Assembly (NCBI GenBank): GCA_028274465.1
Contig: CM051455.1
Coordinates: forward strand, 105,274,942 to 105,338,941
Source of the DNA: Plantago ovata
Lineage: Eukaryota > Streptophyta > Magnoliopsida > Lamiales > Plantaginaceae
Length of the DNA stretch: 64,000 nucleotides
Direction: 5' to 3'
The notes under the pieces are model-generated. The model was not told the origin of the DNA. It saw nothing but the letters and a program-made list of their open reading frames with translations, and made no database searches. The position numbers and the translations under genes are program-made. Positions 9,940 to 19,327 of this stretch are shown one piece after another (within the stretch, counting starts at the first letter, position 1; each line of letters starts with the position of its first letter).

Positions 9940-10632
9940 CTCAGATCTGCAAATCGAATGAAGTATGAAGAAATTTGTTCGGATGAACATGAATAGAACG
10001 TAAAGGGCTTCGATTCAAGCTAAAGAACACAAAATGTGTTGGAGAATTGGAATAGTTATTGAAGATTGAAGGTTTTTGAAGAATTTTTGATTTTGGGAGT
10101 AAAAGGGAGAGAAAAGATGAAGAATGAGGTGAAGAGAAGGGAAATCCCGTTTTGTGGGAATTCTGGGCATGTGGGGCGGACCGCCCCGGGTGTGGGGCGG
10201 TGCGCCCCACAGCTCCAGAGAGCCGTGGGGGGCGGACCGCCCCCCATGTGGGGCGGTGCGCCCCGCAGCTCCAGAGAGCTACGACTTTCTGGAGTTGGGG
10301 GGCGGACCGCCCCCCATGTGGGGCGGTGCGCCCCACAGTTCCAGAGAGCCGCTGGCTCTTTGGAAGTGAGGGGCGGACCGCCCCCCATGGGAGGCGGTGC
10401 GCCTCCCACTTACAGAGGCTGGGGGCCGAATTTTTTCGGCCCCTTTCACAAAGTTTTCACTCCAAAACATTTTTCTCACTGAAACACTCAAAAAACTGCA
10501 CTTAAACACATACAATAAGCACAAAATAATACACAAACCACAAAAACTTATCAAAAAACAAGTGTTCGATGTATGTATGCAATGCAAGAAAGCAATAAAA
10601 ACTCTGGGTTGCCTCCTGGAAAGCGCCATTGT
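9940..10632 (-). other. Ath-c spacer between gag-pro and the second gene
   Basis: It begins (minus strand) just after the gag-pro end with a variant of the GGGAGGCAAC motif (10617-10608). It continues with the TTGCATTGCAT stretch, passes through the GC-rich palindrome array and ends in an AT-rich leader. Several Pro/Gly/Arg-rich open frames occur here on both strands. They arise from the GC-rich repeats and are not genes. Confidence 0.65.
10175..10412. repeat. GC-rich palindrome array in the Ath-c spacer
   Basis: Eight or so GGGGCGGACCGCCCC / GGGGCGGTGCGCCCC palindromes alternate, joined by CACAGCTCCAGAGAGC linkers, giving about three to four imperfect direct repeats of roughly 70-90 bp. The surrounding DNA is AT-rich. 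The same GGGCG-N3-CGCCC unit occurs in the U3 of almost every Athila-like LTR in this window. Confidence 0.8.
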
Positions 10633-11886
10633 TTAAAAAGTCTCTGACTCGACTTCTTCTCGCTCTTTAGTTCTTGTCCTTACGGGTACCAGACTTCCCT
10701 TCATCGATCTCTTCCTCATACCTAGTACCTGAGAATGAGAGATAACATATGCAGCAGGACCAAAAAAGTTAATAGCATGAGAAACATTAAAGCGAGGACT
10801 AGGATCATATATGACTTGCAACACATGTTGCTTGCCATCCACCTCAATGGTGCAAGTTCTCTTGAAGATGTCAATTACGGAGCGTAATTTGGTTAAGAAT
10901 GTTCGCCCCAAGAGAACAACATCACTAATCCCAGGTGTAGACGCCGGCATCACAATGAAATTGGTGTAAACAGAAGTTTCACCAATCTTGACCAATACAT
11001 TCTTCACAATGCCCTCTGGTCGTATAAAGGATCCATCCGCTAGTTGCACAATGGCTTTGTGCTTTGCAAGCTCTCCTAGGCCACTCTTCTCAGACACATT
11101 CATGGGGAGCACATTAGAGTAAGATCCCGTGTCTAGTGTAGCACGGACATCATCGAGACTACCAACCCCAATCTTAACATCGAAGCTATCAGGAATTGAC
11201 TCAGGATCCTCTTGCTCCTCATCACTCACATCAAAACCAAGGCCCTTATCTTCCTCCTTAGCGAGGGGAGGCTCACCGTTTTCGCAACATTGCACGCCGC
11301 AACCTTCTTAATAATAATCTCCACAGGGAGATCTCCTACCAAAGTGATGGACATCGACTTCTCAGTATTTCTAGGAAACTTCCTCTGCTCCCTACTCGCT
11401 CCACGGTCTATTAGCTCTTGCATCCTTTGGTGAGCAAGCCTAGTACTTGCCTCCAATTGATCAAGCCTACTCCTCGTCTTCTCCGAAACTTCCTCATACC
11501 TCTTCATAAACCCCTGAGTATTATCAACCATCTTTTGCAAAGTGTCCAAGAGAGCAGCTGATTTGGACTTAGGTGCTTCGGTTCTAGGTGAAGGGTTCTC
11601 ACAATGATCATTACCGTAGTTGAGATTACTACAGTCTTGGTTAGGTCCATAGGTCTGATTTTGAGGTGCATACCCTTGGTTGTTTCGGAACCCCTTCCTC
11701 CAATATCCACCTTGAGGATTCCTACCACCTTGCCCATAGCTAGCCTCCCTAAGTTCAGCAGCAAACACCTCTTCTTCTCCTGCTTCCACCCAATAAACCC
11801 CATCATTGGCCAAATCAGACCTACACATATGAGCCCCATGCCCATAGTTCTTGCACACCCTACAAACTTCATTGGAAAGAGGCTGC
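10633..11886 (-). pseudogene. Ath-c gag (C-terminal part) and aspartic protease
   Basis: It is closely related to the Ath-i gag-pro gene. It holds a zinc knuckle of the CX2CX4HX4C type (motif ending CKNYGHGAHMC, near 11850), a Gly/Asn/Gln-rich linker with GNDHCENP, a coiled-coil stretch (near 11560-11390), the protease active site LDTGSYSNVLP (near 11130) and the VVLLGRTFL motif (near 10920). The gag capsid part is missing because the Ath-d LTR begins at 11887. Retropepsin would mature the Gag precursor in virus-like particles in the cytoplasm. The coding region is broken, about once within the part in view. Confidence 0.75.
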
Positions 11887-13158
11887 TGATGAATGTGTGT
11901 TTTACACTTTCATTCGAGTCTTTTTCACCTATTTTAGCTATCCTCTATGTTAATTTAGCTATATTTTAGTATATTTTATTAGAATAGTGTCACGTTTCCC
12001 TTTAGATTTTATTTTACAGGTTTTGGTTGAAATTCGGAGATTTCGGGGCAATTATATTGAAGTCTACAAGGAATTGGTGCTCCAGAAGCATATTTGGAGT
12101 ATCTGAAGGTTTCCGGATAGGATTTGGAGTCTAGGGGCCGAATCTGGAGGTTAGAAGGCTACTAGAAGTCATAAACCGAGTCCGTAAAGGTGAAGAAATC
12201 CAAATCCGCGTCGAAAAACGCAGAAATTCCACGAAATACTGGGGGGCGAACCGCCCCAGCACCGGGCGAACTGCCCCAGAAGAAATTCGGGGCCTATATA
12301 TAGAGCTCAAGTTTTTCTCCGAAAATCATATCTTTCCAAGCCTACTTTCTCACCCCTCTCTATAGTTTTAGGTAGGGACTTCCCGGGGCCTGTCCTGGGA
12401 GTTCCATAGCTTAGGGGATACTTTTTCATAGCAGATTGGAGCGCGTAGGATCGCAATCATCCGGAGATTGACAACCTTCGGTAACTTTGTATCTTACAAC
12501 TTTTATCTACTTATTTTATATTCTTTCAATATGTTTTCTTCTATGATTGCTATTGATTTCATGCCTATGAGTAGCTAAACTTATCGTTGGTGGTAGTATG
12601 TGAATTCTTAGCGAGGGAAGATAATCATGCTAATGGCTATATCGCGCATTATACTCCGTGTCATTGCTTTATTTCGTTGATCAGTTGAACACCAAAATTC
12701 TCGTATGTTGTATTGATTATTATGCACACATGGACACTTGTCAACCAATCAGACCAATTATCTTCGTAGTGTTGAATAATTACGGAACACATTAGGATGT
12801 TAGTTGTTGATGAGTCAGACCCTTATTATCTTCGTAGTGCTTAATACTTGCAACAGGACACAAGATTGATTCAAAGATCAATATGCAAGACCGAGGAATT
12901 TATGCATGATTATCGACCCATTATGTTAAGAAGGACCATACTATCACCAATCTCCATTATCTGCTTGAAAACCCCTATTGCTTTCTATTTGCTGTTTTAT
13001 ATTCTTAATTAGAATAGATAAAGCTAGTTATAGTCCTGAGAGAACGACAATCGAGTCATTCTACTACTACACTACTGTTTTCGTTGTAGTTGTGGATTTC
13101 CTTTGGCTAAATACAAATTTATTTGCTGAATTAGAATCTGACAAATTCCAGTTCATCA
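11887..13158 (+). repeat. Ath-d 5' LTR (1272 bp)
   Basis: The ends are TGATGAATG and GTTCATCA. A palindrome pair (12242-12282) precedes a TATATATAG box (near 12295-12303). A tRNA-Asp primer site follows directly. Confidence 0.9.
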
Positions 13159-13161
13159 TAT

Positions 13162-13179
13162 TGGCGTCGTTGCCGGGGA
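13162..13179 (+). promoter_or_regulatory. Ath-d primer binding site, tRNA-Asp type
   Basis: It reads TGGCGTCGTTGCCGGGGA, one base away from the perfect complement of the tRNA-Asp end, three bases after the 5' LTR. Confidence 0.8.
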
Positions 13180-13381
13180 CTATACTCCTTTTTTCTGTTT
13201 AATTTGTTTTTATTTACAGCTTTAGATTCCTAATTCTACTAGTTTTAGTTTTCCTTTTTAATCTCTCTCTAATACTGCTTTCCTAGTCTGTTTCTAATTT
13301 CCCTTTCCTAGCCTTAGTAGTATTCGATATCTAGATTTATTCTCGATTTTTCGAAATTTCTAACGAGGCTAATTTTTAGTT

Positions 13382-14737
13382 TTGAGTTACTCTTACTACA
13401 GACATACAGGTATGATGTCCATGCGCGCTCGCATGACACCCCAATTCTCGCAGGTGAGGAGAGGATCTTCCATATACCGAGAAGACGAGTTAAGGAGGTA
13501 TGAGGTGACGGAGTCCATGGTGAGGTACTTACCGAGGTACGAAGATGGAGTAGGGATGGACCCATGGAGTTTCATTCGATCCTATGAGGAGGAAATAGAA
13601 AGAATTCCAGCAGAAGGGTTTACTAAGGACCAATTATGCAGGAAACTATTTTCTTTTGCTCTTGGGTATGAGCCGAGGCGTTGGATTGCAAGGTTTAAAC
13701 CAGGATCGCTGAAAACTTGGGGCCAAGTAGTAGAGGAGTTCTTGGCGCGGTTCATGCCTTATCATGAGACAATTGCCTTACGTGATAGGATCCAATATTT
13801 CGAGCAAGGAGAGTATGAACAGTTTTGTGACGCCTACGAACGTTTTGAGATGTATAAACGTGAGTGCCCCCATCACCGTTTCGAAGATGGGGAGTTGATT
13901 TGGTGCTTCGTTGGTGGACTTCGTGAAGAGGAACGACTTAGAGTGGATCAGTTGAGCGGCGGTCTGGGAGAATGTACGGTCGACAAAGCAGAAGAAGTCC
14001 TCCGTAAGTACGCCAGAGGTTCAACACAATCGGATGAGGTCATACCAATTCACATCACCGCAAAGGAAGTAGATCGAGGTGAAACAGGAAGCTCATCCGA
14101 GGAGTATTTTGAAACCGAAGAAATCAGTGAGGAAGATGCACATACCGACCAAGTTGAAGATGACCTTCGTATAGCAAAAGTTGTTGAAGAAGTTGAAGTA
14201 ACTGAGCATCTTACGAAAGAATTCAACTTGTTGACTTCTGCTGAAGTAGAAGAGGTTCGAGAACTTAAAAAGGAGAAAGGATTGGAAGGCAACGCACCCC
14301 TGGAGGTGGGGGGCGAGTCGCCCAGCATGGGGGAAGAACCGCCTCCCATGACCAGTGAGTTGGACGACCCCAGATCCCCTGTTTCTTTACTCCCAGACAT
14401 TCGCATCAACCCAAAACCACTTCCTTCCGTTACTACTGAGGTTCTTAAGTACAAAGAGGTGAATCTACTTCTCCGAGGTGGAAAGCTTGACAAGCAAGAT
14501 ACACAGGAGCCACCACTAAACAAGCACCTCGATGAAGTCAAAGTGAATGTCCTCCTATTGATGAAGTCCTTATTGGATATGCCTGCAAAGCAAACCAGTC
14601 CATTCACCATGGTGAGATCTTTGAGGCTCCCTAGGTCTCTTTGCTACATCGGACCAAGAGAATGGCGGCCACCGTGGGGAGGTACTCTTGAGTCCATTCT
14701 TGAATACTCAGCAGACCGAGGCCAAACCGTTCGGTAA
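13382..14737 (+). CDS. Ath-d gag-type protein, 451 codons
   Basis: The frame is open throughout. Residues about 45-200 form a retrotransposon Gag domain with the family pattern: PWSFIRSYEEEIERIPAEGF, LCRKLFSFALGYEPRRWIARF, GSLKTWGQVVEEFLARF and the PHHRFEDGELIWCFVGGL motif. A long acidic region follows, then a Gly/Pro patch encoded by a GC-rich palindrome array (near 14298-14350), then a segment (EVNLLLRGGK) shared with Ath-h at about 62760. No zinc knuckle and no protease active site are present. The end joins sequence that lies near the end of the second gene in Ath-j (GTTCGGTAACATCTAG), so the product is an internal-deletion fusion. The likely role is particle assembly. Confidence 0.7.
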   Translation: MSYSYYRHTGMMSMRARMTPQFSQVRRGSSIYREDELRRYEVTESMVRYLPRYEDGVGMDPWSFIRSYEEEIERIPAEGFTKDQLCRKLFSFALGYEPRRWIARFKPGSLKTWGQVVEEFLARFMPYHETIALRDRIQYFEQGEYEQFCDAYERFEMYKRECPHHRFEDGELIWCFVGGLREEERLRVDQLSGGLGECTVDKAEEVLRKYARGSTQSDEVIPIHITAKEVDRGETGSSSEEYFETEEISEEDAHTDQVEDDLRIAKVVEEVEVTEHLTKEFNLLTSAEVEEVRELKKEKGLEGNAPLEVGGESPSMGEEPPPMTSELDDPRSPVSLLPDIRINPKPLPSVTTEVLKYKEVNLLLRGGKLDKQDTQEPPLNKHLDEVKVNVLLLMKSLLDMPAKQTSPFTMVRSLRLPRSLCYIGPREWRPPWGGTLESILEYSADRGQTVR

Positions 14738-16209
14738 CATCTAGTATTACTTTTTATTTACTCATTCTCTTTTGCTAGGGACTAGCTTAAGTTTCATGAG
14801 GGGGATGGAATGTGAACCATGATGTTAAGTATTGTTTGGCTTTGTGATGTTGAGTAGGATAGTCTTTTTTTTTTTAATTGCATTTGCACGTTTACTGCTT
14901 TCCTAGGATAGTTTGCATGTTTTATATGGAGTTTATTGCCGAATTTTTTAAACTTTTTTATTGGGTAGATCAACTAGCTATGCCATTAATCGTATGCTTC
15001 ATCTCTATGAATTTGTTTGAGGTTTTTTTCGCTTGGCTTGTCACATTTATGTATTGCACTTAGTTGAGCTAGGTAGTCTCGACATCACTTAGTGTTGTTT
15101 TCTCTACTGCGGTTCACGAAGGCCTTTATAATAGGATGATGCATGTTAGGGTCTTATGGTTGTTTTCCCGAGTAATTATGTACCTAAGAGGCAACAAGTC
15201 TTCACCATGCTTTGAGATGGCTAAATGCCTAGGAAGGAGGTAGTGTGAGTTTGTGTGATCCTTTGTTTATAACCTATTCTTCCGAATAGGTTTGGGGAGG
15301 GGGTTACACCATCGTTAGACTTGTTTCTGTTTTTCATTCTCGTATCGTGAGTTTATTTTCCTTTTTCCGTAAATTTTGTACTCCAACCTATTCTTTCGAA
15401 TAGGTTTGGGGAAGTCGTATGAGTCATTTTGTTTCTCTCTTTTTGTTATGCTACTGCTGGCTAGAAAAAATCGAAAAAAAAAGAACGAAAAATTCCAGAA
15501 AAAAAAGAGAAAAAGAAAATGAAAAAAGAATCTGGAAAGAAAAAAAAAAGAAAAAAAAGAGAAGACCCCAAAAAAGCAAAGAAGGGTCCAAAAAAGAAAA
15601 GCCAAATAGCAGTTTAGCAAAGTTTTGAGTCTTTTCCATTTTTTGTATTGTTCGTAATCGTGTTTTTTCTATTTTTTATCCATTTTGTCTTGAGTGTCAT
15701 CTGTTCTAGACCACCCTCGTCCTGCCATTCAGGAAGTGGTGAATACCTTAAGACTTTACTTGAGAGATGGGTAGAATAGGGGAGAGTTATCTTTTATAGG
15801 GAACCCTCCTTTGTTTGATGAGAGCCAGTACTGGTTCGATCTCTTTTGAGGGAAAGTCTTAACATGGTGGAACAGCGGTATGTCCTCAGTTTCATAGGCA
15901 CGGGGCAACCATTCGTATCATAGCATGCATCATTACGTCGTCACTGACTAGGTCCAGGTAGAGAATGTTACGAGAGACTATCTTGTCTTAACATAAGTGC
16001 TTATATGGATGCCTATAAGTCAATCGAGATATTCTTCAACCTATATTCATGCTTTGATTTATATGGTTTTTGTTCATATGTTATTTGATAGATTCAGTAA
16101 TTTAGTTCATTTTATTTGGCATGAAACTCAATTTTGAGTCTTGCATGTTTTTTGTATTAGAGTCTAGCTTAGTTGCTTGAGGACAAGCAAAGGTTCGGTT
16201 TGGGGAGTT
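14738..16209 (+). other. Ath-d 3' non-coding region
   Basis: Two hairpin/polypurine modules (15273-15290 and 15387-15404) precede a purine-rich tract (about 15465-15620). The conserved block (about 15700-16045) and the terminal GGTTTGGGGAG tract before 16210 follow. No coding capacity is seen. Poly-Lys and poly-Phe frames here are composition artefacts. Confidence 0.75.
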
Positions 16210-16751
16210 TGATGAATGTGTATTTTACACTTTCATTCGAGTCTTTTTCACCTATTTTAGCTATCCTCTATGTTAATTTAGCTATATTTTAGTACATTTT
16301 ATTAGAATAGTGTCACGTTTCCCTTTAGATTTTATTTTACAGGTTTTGGTTGAAATTCGGAGATTTCGGGGCAATTATATAGAAGTCTACAAGGAATTGG
16401 TGCTCCAGAAGCCTATTTGGAGTATCTGAAGGTTTCTGGATAGGATTTGGAGTCTAGGGGCCGAATCTGGAGGTTAGAAGGCTACTAGAAGTCATAAACC
16501 GAGTCAGAAAAGGTGAAGAAATCCAAATCCGCGTCGAAAAACGCGGAAATTCCGCGAAATACTGGGGGGCGAACCGCCCCAGCACCGGGCGAACCGCCCC
16601 AGAAGAAATTCGAGGCCTATATATAGAGCTCAAGTTTTTCTCCGAAAATCATATCTTTCCAAGCCTACTGTTTTCGTTGTAGTTGTGGATTGCCTTTGGC
16701 TAAATACAAATTTATTTGCTGAATTAGAATCTGACAAATTCCAGTTCATCA
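16210..16751 (+). repeat. Ath-d 3' LTR, shortened form (542 bp)
   Basis: The first part (TGATGAATG through the TATA box and the CCAAGCCTAC stretch) and the last about 90 bp match the 5' LTR. The middle, about 730 bp, is absent. The outer end GTTCATCA is kept. Confidence 0.85.
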
Positions 16752-17576
16752 CACTACCCTTCTAGATATCTCAGCCGACAGAGGCCATATCAAGACTGAT
16801 AGTACATCTCCACTTTTTCTTTCTTATCCTTTCATCTAGAGACTAGCTTTCGACTAGGTTTGGGGAGGGGCCGTGGAGTTGTAGTTGTTTTGATTTGGCT
16901 TGTTTACTATTGTCGTTGAGGTACTTTTGCTATTTCGATTTGGTTGTATGATTTCCTTGATTATGACTTTTTCGATTTGGTTGTATGATATTGTGATGAT
17001 GACTCTTGTACTCTTTTATTGTTTTAGTAGTTGTGGCCCGTGTTGTCATCATAGCTTGTGAGTTTGTTTTTCACTTTTTGCATGCATTTCATACTTAGTA
17101 TAGTTGTTTCACTTTGTTTGTGTGGAGTTTATTGCCAAGTGTCTAGAACTTTTTTATTGAGTAGACTAAGTGTTTGTGACCATTGACCATACATTGCATT
17201 TCTATGAAGTAGTTTGAGGCTTGACTCGCTTGCTTTGTCACATTCGCATGTGCACTAGTTAAGTCTTGTAGTCTCGATATCACTTTGTGTGGTATTTCTT
17301 CTACTGTGGTTCACGAATGCCTTATAAAATGATGCATGTTAGAGTCCATGGTTGTATACCCGTGTAATTATGTACTTAAGAGGCGACAAGTACTTCACCT
17401 TGCTTTTGAGATTGACAAATGCCTAGGAAGGAGGTAGAGTGAGGTGTGTGATCCTTTGTATCACACCTATTCTTTCGAATAGGTTTGGGGAGGGGGTTGC
17501 TGTTGTAGTTCTTGTCTTTCGTCTTTTTGAGTCCTTGTAAAGTTGTTCTTTTTATTTTGGTATCTTGTATTCCAAC
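16752..17576 (+). mobile_element. Ath-e: orphan 3' fragment of an Ath-f-type element
   Basis: It runs parallel to 32652-33480 of Ath-f. It starts in the last codons of the second gene (CCCTTCTAG), then has a polypurine run GGTTTGGGGAGGGG (near 16859) and 3' non-coding sequence to the second hairpin site. There it joins protease sequence at about 17577. The hairpin CCTATTC...GAATAGG at 17466-17483 is present. The joint falls within the second CCAACCTAT, which suggests illegitimate recombination rather than an insertion. Confidence 0.65.
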
Positions 17577-18072
17577 CTATGTCCTTAAATGTGGTTGTCT
17601 CTAGGACATACTTACTATCAGATACGGGAGCCGGTGTGAATGTCAAGCCGTTGAACGTATATGAGGAGTCCGGTTTGTCTGGTATGACGCCAATAAAATG
17701 CATGGGGCAATTGGTGGATGGGTCTATGAAAAGACCTTTGGTGTGATCAAGGACCTAGTGGTCCCTGTTGCTGGAGTGAATGTTAAGACGAGCTTCATTG
17801 TCATGCCTACTTCTCAGGCTAAGCTCAAGGATGTAGTTCTTTTGGGGAGAGCTTTCATCAATAAGGTACACATGGTAATAGACATGTATAGGCGTACATG
17901 TAACTTTGAGATAAATAGTAAAAGATATTCGTTGCGTGCCAAAGATAATTCGTGTACCTATGACAATGCTACTAACGAGCTTGTAGGATTTTTGGGTCCT
18001 CTTTATGTTCATTCAAATGTGCAGGGGCTTCAAGAGTTGAAGGATGCATGGATGGGGAAGACTAGTACCTAA
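17577..18072 (+). pseudogene. Ath-f aspartic protease fragment
   Basis: The active-site motif LLSDTGAGVNV (Asp codon at 17621) is a retropepsin DTG(S/A) site. Further on come QLVDGSMKRP, FIVMPTS, DVVLLGRAF and MYRRTCNFEIN, which line up with LADGSFVRP, FVVMPAS, DVVLLGRTF and IYRRTCTIEVD in Ath-i. Such proteases cleave Gag precursors in the particle. The N-terminal Gag portion is absent because the fragment begins at a rearrangement joint. The coding piece appears broken about once. Confidence 0.7.
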
Positions 18073-18588
18073 TGCAAGATTGATCCGGCATGAGCTTGGA
18101 AGAGTCGAGCCAACGACTTGATAAAGAAGGCGCTTCTCGGGAGGCAACGCGAGGTGGTGAGTCAGGCATGTAGTGTAGGAGCACGTTTCATTTTAGTTTT
18201 AGTTCTATGGACAAGTTTAGAGGTGAAACGTTTGGGAAAAATTGAAGAAAATTGAGAGTTTCCGGAGTTTCCAGGCAGGTGAATCGCCTAGAAATGGAGC
18301 AGAATTGGCCTCAATTCTGCTCCTATCTGGGCGAAGCACCCAGTAGAGAAGGGTTGGGCGAATCGCCTGGCTGGGCGCTTCGCCCAGAGCGTCTGGGCGG
18401 GGCGCCCATTCATTCCCCCAACTCTCCCTTTTCTTCATCTCTCCCGAATTCTCACCCCAAAAAAACTCAATTTCACTTAATTCTCCATCAATTCTTGCAT
18501 TCTTGGGCATTTTGAGAAGCCCATAACATCCTCTATCATCCTAACCGAACAAATCTTCCGATTGTGGCTTCAATTTCAAGGAATTAAG
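18073..18588 (+). other. Ath-f spacer and leader of the second gene
   Basis: It includes the GGGAGGCAAC motif (18139-18148), a palindrome array of GGGCGAAGCACCC-like units (about 18285-18410) and an AT-rich leader. The leader ends at a splice-donor-like AATTAAG|GTACTC at 18588/18589. No gene is seen. Confidence 0.65.
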
Positions 18589-19060
18589 GTACTCTTCATG
18601 AACCCTAACTTTTTGAATTTGGGGATTTCTCTTAATTAGCATCAATTGTGTTATGAATTGTTGAATATGAGTTTGATTATGACTATTGAGCCTGTTTCTA
18701 AGTTGATTAGATGTTCAATTACGAATTTTACTCGTTTCGATTTTTGGATGAATGCTTACTAGAATTTTTGGCTTATGATTGTTATAATGATTGTTAGCTT
18801 TATTCTTGAGTATTGTTGAGGTGTTGTTGGTCGTATAAGTGCTTGTTCATGTTGTAGAGTTGTTGGTTTGCTCAAATTCGAGTTTGTTTGCTTGGTTTGG
18901 TTCGAACGAATTTGTAGAATTGAAGTGTTAAAGCTTCTCTATTTCGTTCGTATGAACCTTAGCAAGCTCTCAAACTTGATTACAAGAGCTAGTTGAGTGG
19001 TTCGAGTCTTGTCCGTGTTAACTAGTTGTGCTGGGATTTGTCAAATGGCAAGTTTGCAAA

Positions 19061-19322
19061 CACTACAAGAAAACAACCATTTAGCGATGGAATACTAGAT
19101 ACGGATTGTATCCGTCGCTAAATTGCGAAGGATAAGCACGAACTGCGCTCTAAACTCAGTTCGTGGCTCTTGGAGACCGAATCCTGCTCGAGTTTAGCGA
19201 TGGATAAGGTCCATCCGTCTCTCACTTGGCGACGGATAGACTTATCCGTCTCTAAATTGAGTTGACCAGACTTTGGTTGTGATTAAAAAAAATAAAAAAA
19301 TAAAAATATAGCTACGGATGCG
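19061..19322 (+). repeat. CACTA-1 left terminal and subterminal repeats
   Basis: The 14-bp terminal repeat is followed by copies of TATCCGTCGCTAAAT in both orientations, for example near 19107-19122 and 19195-19255. Subterminal repeats of this sort bind the element's own protein in En/Spm. Confidence 0.8.
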
Positions 19323-19327
19323 GTCAT

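Larger units (their letters stand above)
6119..11886 (-). mobile_element. Ath-c: non-autonomous Athila-like element with gag-pro and a second gene, minus strand, both ends missing
   Basis: Read on the minus strand: gag C-terminal part and protease (11886-10633), a spacer with a GC-rich palindrome array (10412-10175), a leader intron (9939-9396), a PF20167-like gene (9390-8719 and 7518-6860, split by a solo LTR), and the 3' non-coding region (6859-6119). No reverse transcriptase or integrase lies between protease and the second gene. Both LTRs are missing: the gag side ends at the Ath-d LTR (11887) and the 3' side ends at the Ath-b LTR. The layout equals that of Ath-j, which is complete at both ends. 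Confidence 0.8.
11887..16751 (+). mobile_element. Ath-d: short non-autonomous Athila-like element with gag only
   Basis: Parts in order: 5' LTR (11887-13158), tRNA-Asp primer site, a 451-codon gag-type gene (13382-14737), the 3' non-coding region (14738-16209) and a shortened 3' LTR (16210-16751). The flanks do not form a target duplication (GCTGC left, CACTA right). They also belong to different elements: minus-strand gag of Ath-c on the left, plus-strand gene end of Ath-e on the right. This points to recombination between two related insertions. Protease and polymerase genes are missing. Confidence 0.85.

Noticed and set aside
10175-10412. CRISPR-like pattern of palindromic repeats
   Set aside because: Linkers between the palindromes are themselves repeated, units are irregular, and the context is a plant retroelement spacer.
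9941-10505. Several overlapping Pro/Gly/Arg-rich frames on both strands
   Set aside because: All are translations of the GC-rich palindrome array; similar frames exist on both strands in all phases.
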